Source: Alteribacter natronophilus
Lineage (GTDB): Bacteria > Bacillota > Bacilli > Bacillales > Salisediminibacteriaceae
DNA: 64,000 nucleotides
Direction: 5' to 3'
Assembly: GCF_006007885.1 (NCBI RefSeq)
Contig: NZ_VCRO01000003.1
Location: 248,001-312,000 of the forward strand
A model generated the notes under the pieces. That model was not told the DNA's origin. It saw only the letters and a list, made by a program, of their open reading frames with translations, and ran no database searches. Position numbers and translations under genes: made by a program. Shown piece after piece: positions 62,079 through 64,000 of the stretch. Each line of letters opens with the position of its first letter. The first letter of the stretch is position 1.

Positions 62079-62849
62079 TTATATCACTTTCGCTTCGTTT
62101 TTCAGTAAGGAAACCAGTTCTTTCACCTGATCATCCACTTCGCCTTCAAGGACTTTACCAGCCTGCTTTTCCGGCGGAAGGAAGCGGTCAACAGTTTTCG
62201 TTTTGCCCGTTACGTCGTCTTCGTCAAGATCGAGATCATCCACATCGAGCGTTTCAAGCGGCTTCTTCTTGGCTTTCATAATTCCCGGAAGTGAAGGATA
62301 GCGCGGCTCGTTCAGTCCCTGCTGGGCAGTGACAAGAACAGGCAGGCTCACTTCAACGATTTCCTGGTCACCTTCAACGTCGCGCTCGATCGTCGCCTTG
62401 CCATCTGCAATATCAATCTTAACGATGGACGTCACGTGCACAATTCCAAGCTTTTCAGCCAGGCGTGGGCCGACCTGTCCGGAGCCACCGTCCACAGCGA
62501 TGTTACCGCCGAGGATGATATCGGCTTCCTTATCTTCAAAATAAGCGGCAAGAAGGGCCTGGGTTGTATAAGGGTCACGGTCTTCCACTTCTTCGTTATC
62601 AATAAGAACAGCTTTATCAGCACCCATGGCAAGACCTGTGCGGAGCTGCTTTTCGGCTTCTTCCTCACCGACCGTGACAAGTGTCACTTCTCCGCCGTGC
62701 TCATCGCGCAGCTGAATTGCTTCTTCAATTGCATATTCGTCATACGGGTTAATGATGAATTCAGCCCCGTCCTCTTCAATCTGGCCGTTGGTGATCTGAA
62801 TTTTTTCCTCAGTGTCAAACGTGCGTTTTAAAATCACGTAAATGTTCAT
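62079..62849 (-). CDS. etfB: Electron transfer flavoprotein β subunit
   Basis: 256 residues from the ATG at 62849, with GGGAGGG upstream. Binds AMP and pairs with EtfA. Pattern INPYDEYAIEEAIQLRDEHGGEVTLVTVG, MGADKAVLIDNE, GGNIAVDGGSGQVGPRLAE and the family segment LPVLVTAQQGLNEPRYPSLP. It lies 18 nt before etfA. Confidence 0.97.
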   Translation of the reverse strand: MNIYVILKRTFDTEEKIQITNGQIEEDGAEFIINPYDEYAIEEAIQLRDEHGGEVTLVTVGEEEAEKQLRTGLAMGADKAVLIDNEEVEDRDPYTTQALLAAYFEDKEADIILGGNIAVDGGSGQVGPRLAEKLGIVHVTSIVKIDIADGKATIERDVEGDQEIVEVSLPVLVTAQQGLNEPRYPSLPGIMKAKKKPLETLDVDDLDLDEDDVTGKTKTVDRFLPPEKQAGKVLEGEVDDQVKELVSLLKNEAKVI

Positions 62850-62938
62850 CGTTTTCCCTCCCGAAAGATCAATCATTAATTTTTAATGTATTGCCGGCTT
62901 CACCCGTCCCGGTGTGAGCCAGCAGAACGACCGTTCAG

Positions 62939-63718
62939 TCAGCGGTCGTTAAAAACAGGCTGACGTTTGTTCATAAAGGCATCGATGCCTTCTTTCGCAT
63001 CTTCTGTTTCAAAGACTTCGCCAAAGGATTCGGCTTCTTTTTTCCCGCCGTCCCCGTCACCGTAGTCGGCATAATGAAGAAGTCTGAGGGCATTACGGAC
63101 AGCAACCGCGCCTTTTAAGGCGACTTTTTCCGCAAGTGCTTGTGCTTCCCCGAGAACTGCTTCATCTTCAAATACGGCGTCAACGAGTCCAATTTGCTGC
63201 GCTTCATGTCCTGTGACAGGTTCGGATGTAAGCAGCATCTGCGTGGCTTTGGAACGGCCAACCAGCTTCGGAAGCCGTTGTGTGCCGGCAAATCCGGGAA
63301 CAAGTCCGAGCTGCAGTTCAGGAAGGCCGAGCTTTGTTTTCTCCCCTGCAAAACGGATGTGGCAGGCCATGGCAAGTTCCAGTCCTCCACCGAGTGCAGC
63401 ACCGTGAATGGCTGCGATGACCGGTTTTGGAAAAGCGTCGATGCGGTCAAATACCCGCTGGCCGTTTTCAGCCATCTTCTGGAATTCCGCTCCATTTTCC
63501 ACTGTTGTGAATTCCTTAATATCCGCTCCTGCAGCAAAGAATCGTCCTTCTCCGTGAACAAGGATGACTTTTACATCATCGTCGTTCTCGAACTGATCCA
63601 GGGCATCATTCATTTCCTTAAAGATAGGCTGACAGAGGGCATTAGCCGGTGAGTGCTGAAGTGTCAGGTATCCGATTCTGTTTTCTGTTTTTGTACTGAT
63701 ATAGCTGTATTCGCTCAA
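62939..63718 (-). CDS. fadB: Enoyl-CoA hydratase/isomerase family protein (FadB)
   Basis: 259 residues from a TTG with AAAGGAGTG upstream. Crotonase fold: oxyanion-hole segments EGRFFAAGADIKEF and AAIHGAALGGGLELAMACH, catalytic glutamates in LPELQLGLVPGFAGTQRL. Hydrates enoyl-CoA in β-oxidation. The order fadR-fadB-etfB-etfA matches the B. subtilis FadR-controlled operon. There are 90 nt before etfB. Confidence 0.93.
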   Translation of the reverse strand: MSEYSYISTKTENRIGYLTLQHSPANALCQPIFKEMNDALDQFENDDDVKVILVHGEGRFFAAGADIKEFTTVENGAEFQKMAENGQRVFDRIDAFPKPVIAAIHGAALGGGLELAMACHIRFAGEKTKLGLPELQLGLVPGFAGTQRLPKLVGRSKATQMLLTSEPVTGHEAQQIGLVDAVFEDEAVLGEAQALAEKVALKGAVAVRNALRLLHYADYGDGDGGKKEAESFGEVFETEDAKEGIDAFMNKRQPVFNDR

Positions 63719-63842
63719 GCGGCGTCACTCCTTTCGATCTCAACTAACTGTATTCGACATTAAAACGCTTTCACCTTTAAGAAAAAAAGAAAGATTCCGT
63801 CTTTTACGGGCGCAATTTGACCTGCAGGGACTTCTCCCGGGC

Positions 63843-64000
63843 TTACGATCGCAGCCCGGACAGAAGCATTTTGTTCAGCGGTTCCGCAAGCGGAACGAGT
63901 TCGTATTTATGATCCTTCATAACCCAGTTGGTTACCACCTCATCGATGGCGCCGAAAATAACCTGGCGGGCCATTCTGACATCGAGGTTCCGTGCAAAAA
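63843..64000 (-). CDS. fadR: TetR-family fatty-acid regulator FadR, C-terminal 51 residues
   Basis: The 5' end lies beyond the window. The visible end reads RNLDVRMARQVIFGAIDEVV, then NWVMKDHKYELVPLAEPLNKM and LLSGLRS, which fits the ligand-binding C-terminus of FadR/YsiA. In B. subtilis FadR represses β-oxidation genes and is released by long-chain acyl-CoA. The identification rests on this short segment and on synteny with fadB-etfBA. Confidence 0.8.
   Translation of the reverse strand, partial: FARNLDVRMARQVIFGAIDEVVTNWVMKDHKYELVPLAEPLNKMLLSGLRS

Overview
This window comes from an endospore-forming member of the Bacillaceae. It carries spoVID, ysxE, gerM, gerE and lonB, start sites with strong Shine-Dalgarno sequences (many GTG and TTG starts), a T-box leader and a lysine riboswitch. 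The gene order follows the Bacillus subtilis chromosome from folC-valS through the hem operon, lon/clpX/tig, rph-gerM-racE, gerE-sdh, lysC-uvrC-trxA and etf to fadR. Acidic, Asp/Glu-rich proteins and a KR2-type rhodopsin hint at a saline or alkaline habitat, but this is only an inference. Almost every gene lies on the minus strand, so the operons read from right to left.

Layout, left to right. 1-3000: 3'-truncated pilB-like ATPase gene, a VanW/G5-like protein with tandem repeats and a small membrane protein. 3258-4964: membrane GAF-GGDEF diguanylate cyclase. 5192-7447: folC and a divergent orphan RimK-type ATP-grasp ligase. 7524-10580: valS behind a valine T-box leader (specifier GUC). 11071-14166: spore-coat locus spoVID, an unrecognised gene, then ysxE. 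14825-21161: hemAXCDBL operon for uroporphyrinogen III synthesis from glutamyl-tRNA. 21553-27800: small membrane protein, polar amino-acid ABC importer, MMPL/RND-type exporter. 28125-37569: ysxC, lonA, lonB, clpX, tig, ysoA (proteostasis). 38213-38362: tRNA-Arg and tRNA-Gly. 38441-43417: ysnB, rdgB, rph, gerM, racE, ysmB. 43749-48802: ptsI, ptsH, ptsG and glcT with a RAT antiterminator site. 48944-53130: gerE, ysmA, sdhB, sdhA, sdhC. 53597-59807: TrkH/KtrB potassium transporter, yslB, lysC with lysine riboswitch, uvrC, trxA. 59968-60813: microbial rhodopsin. 61083-64000: etfA, etfB, enoyl-CoA hydratase and the 3' end of fadR (fatty-acid oxidation).

The backbone is ordinary, so the interest lies in the insertions. 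The strongest is a 281-residue microbial rhodopsin between etfA and trxA, which are neighbours in B. subtilis. It has the Schiff-base lysine, the TM7 aspartate and an Asn-Thr-Gln (NTQ) triad in TM3, the signature of inward chloride pumps of the KR2/ClR clade. No retinal-synthesis gene is visible nearby.

Other notable items are a dispersed MITE-like repeat family with at least seven copies (one with 22-bp terminal inverted repeats), mostly next to operon ends; a FadR-type operator in front of the thioesterase gene ysmA; an unusual Met/Asp/Glu-rich segment in GerM; and several inverted or spaced repeats that overlap or flank predicted promoters. Promoter, operator and terminator calls were read by eye against consensus and have not been tested.
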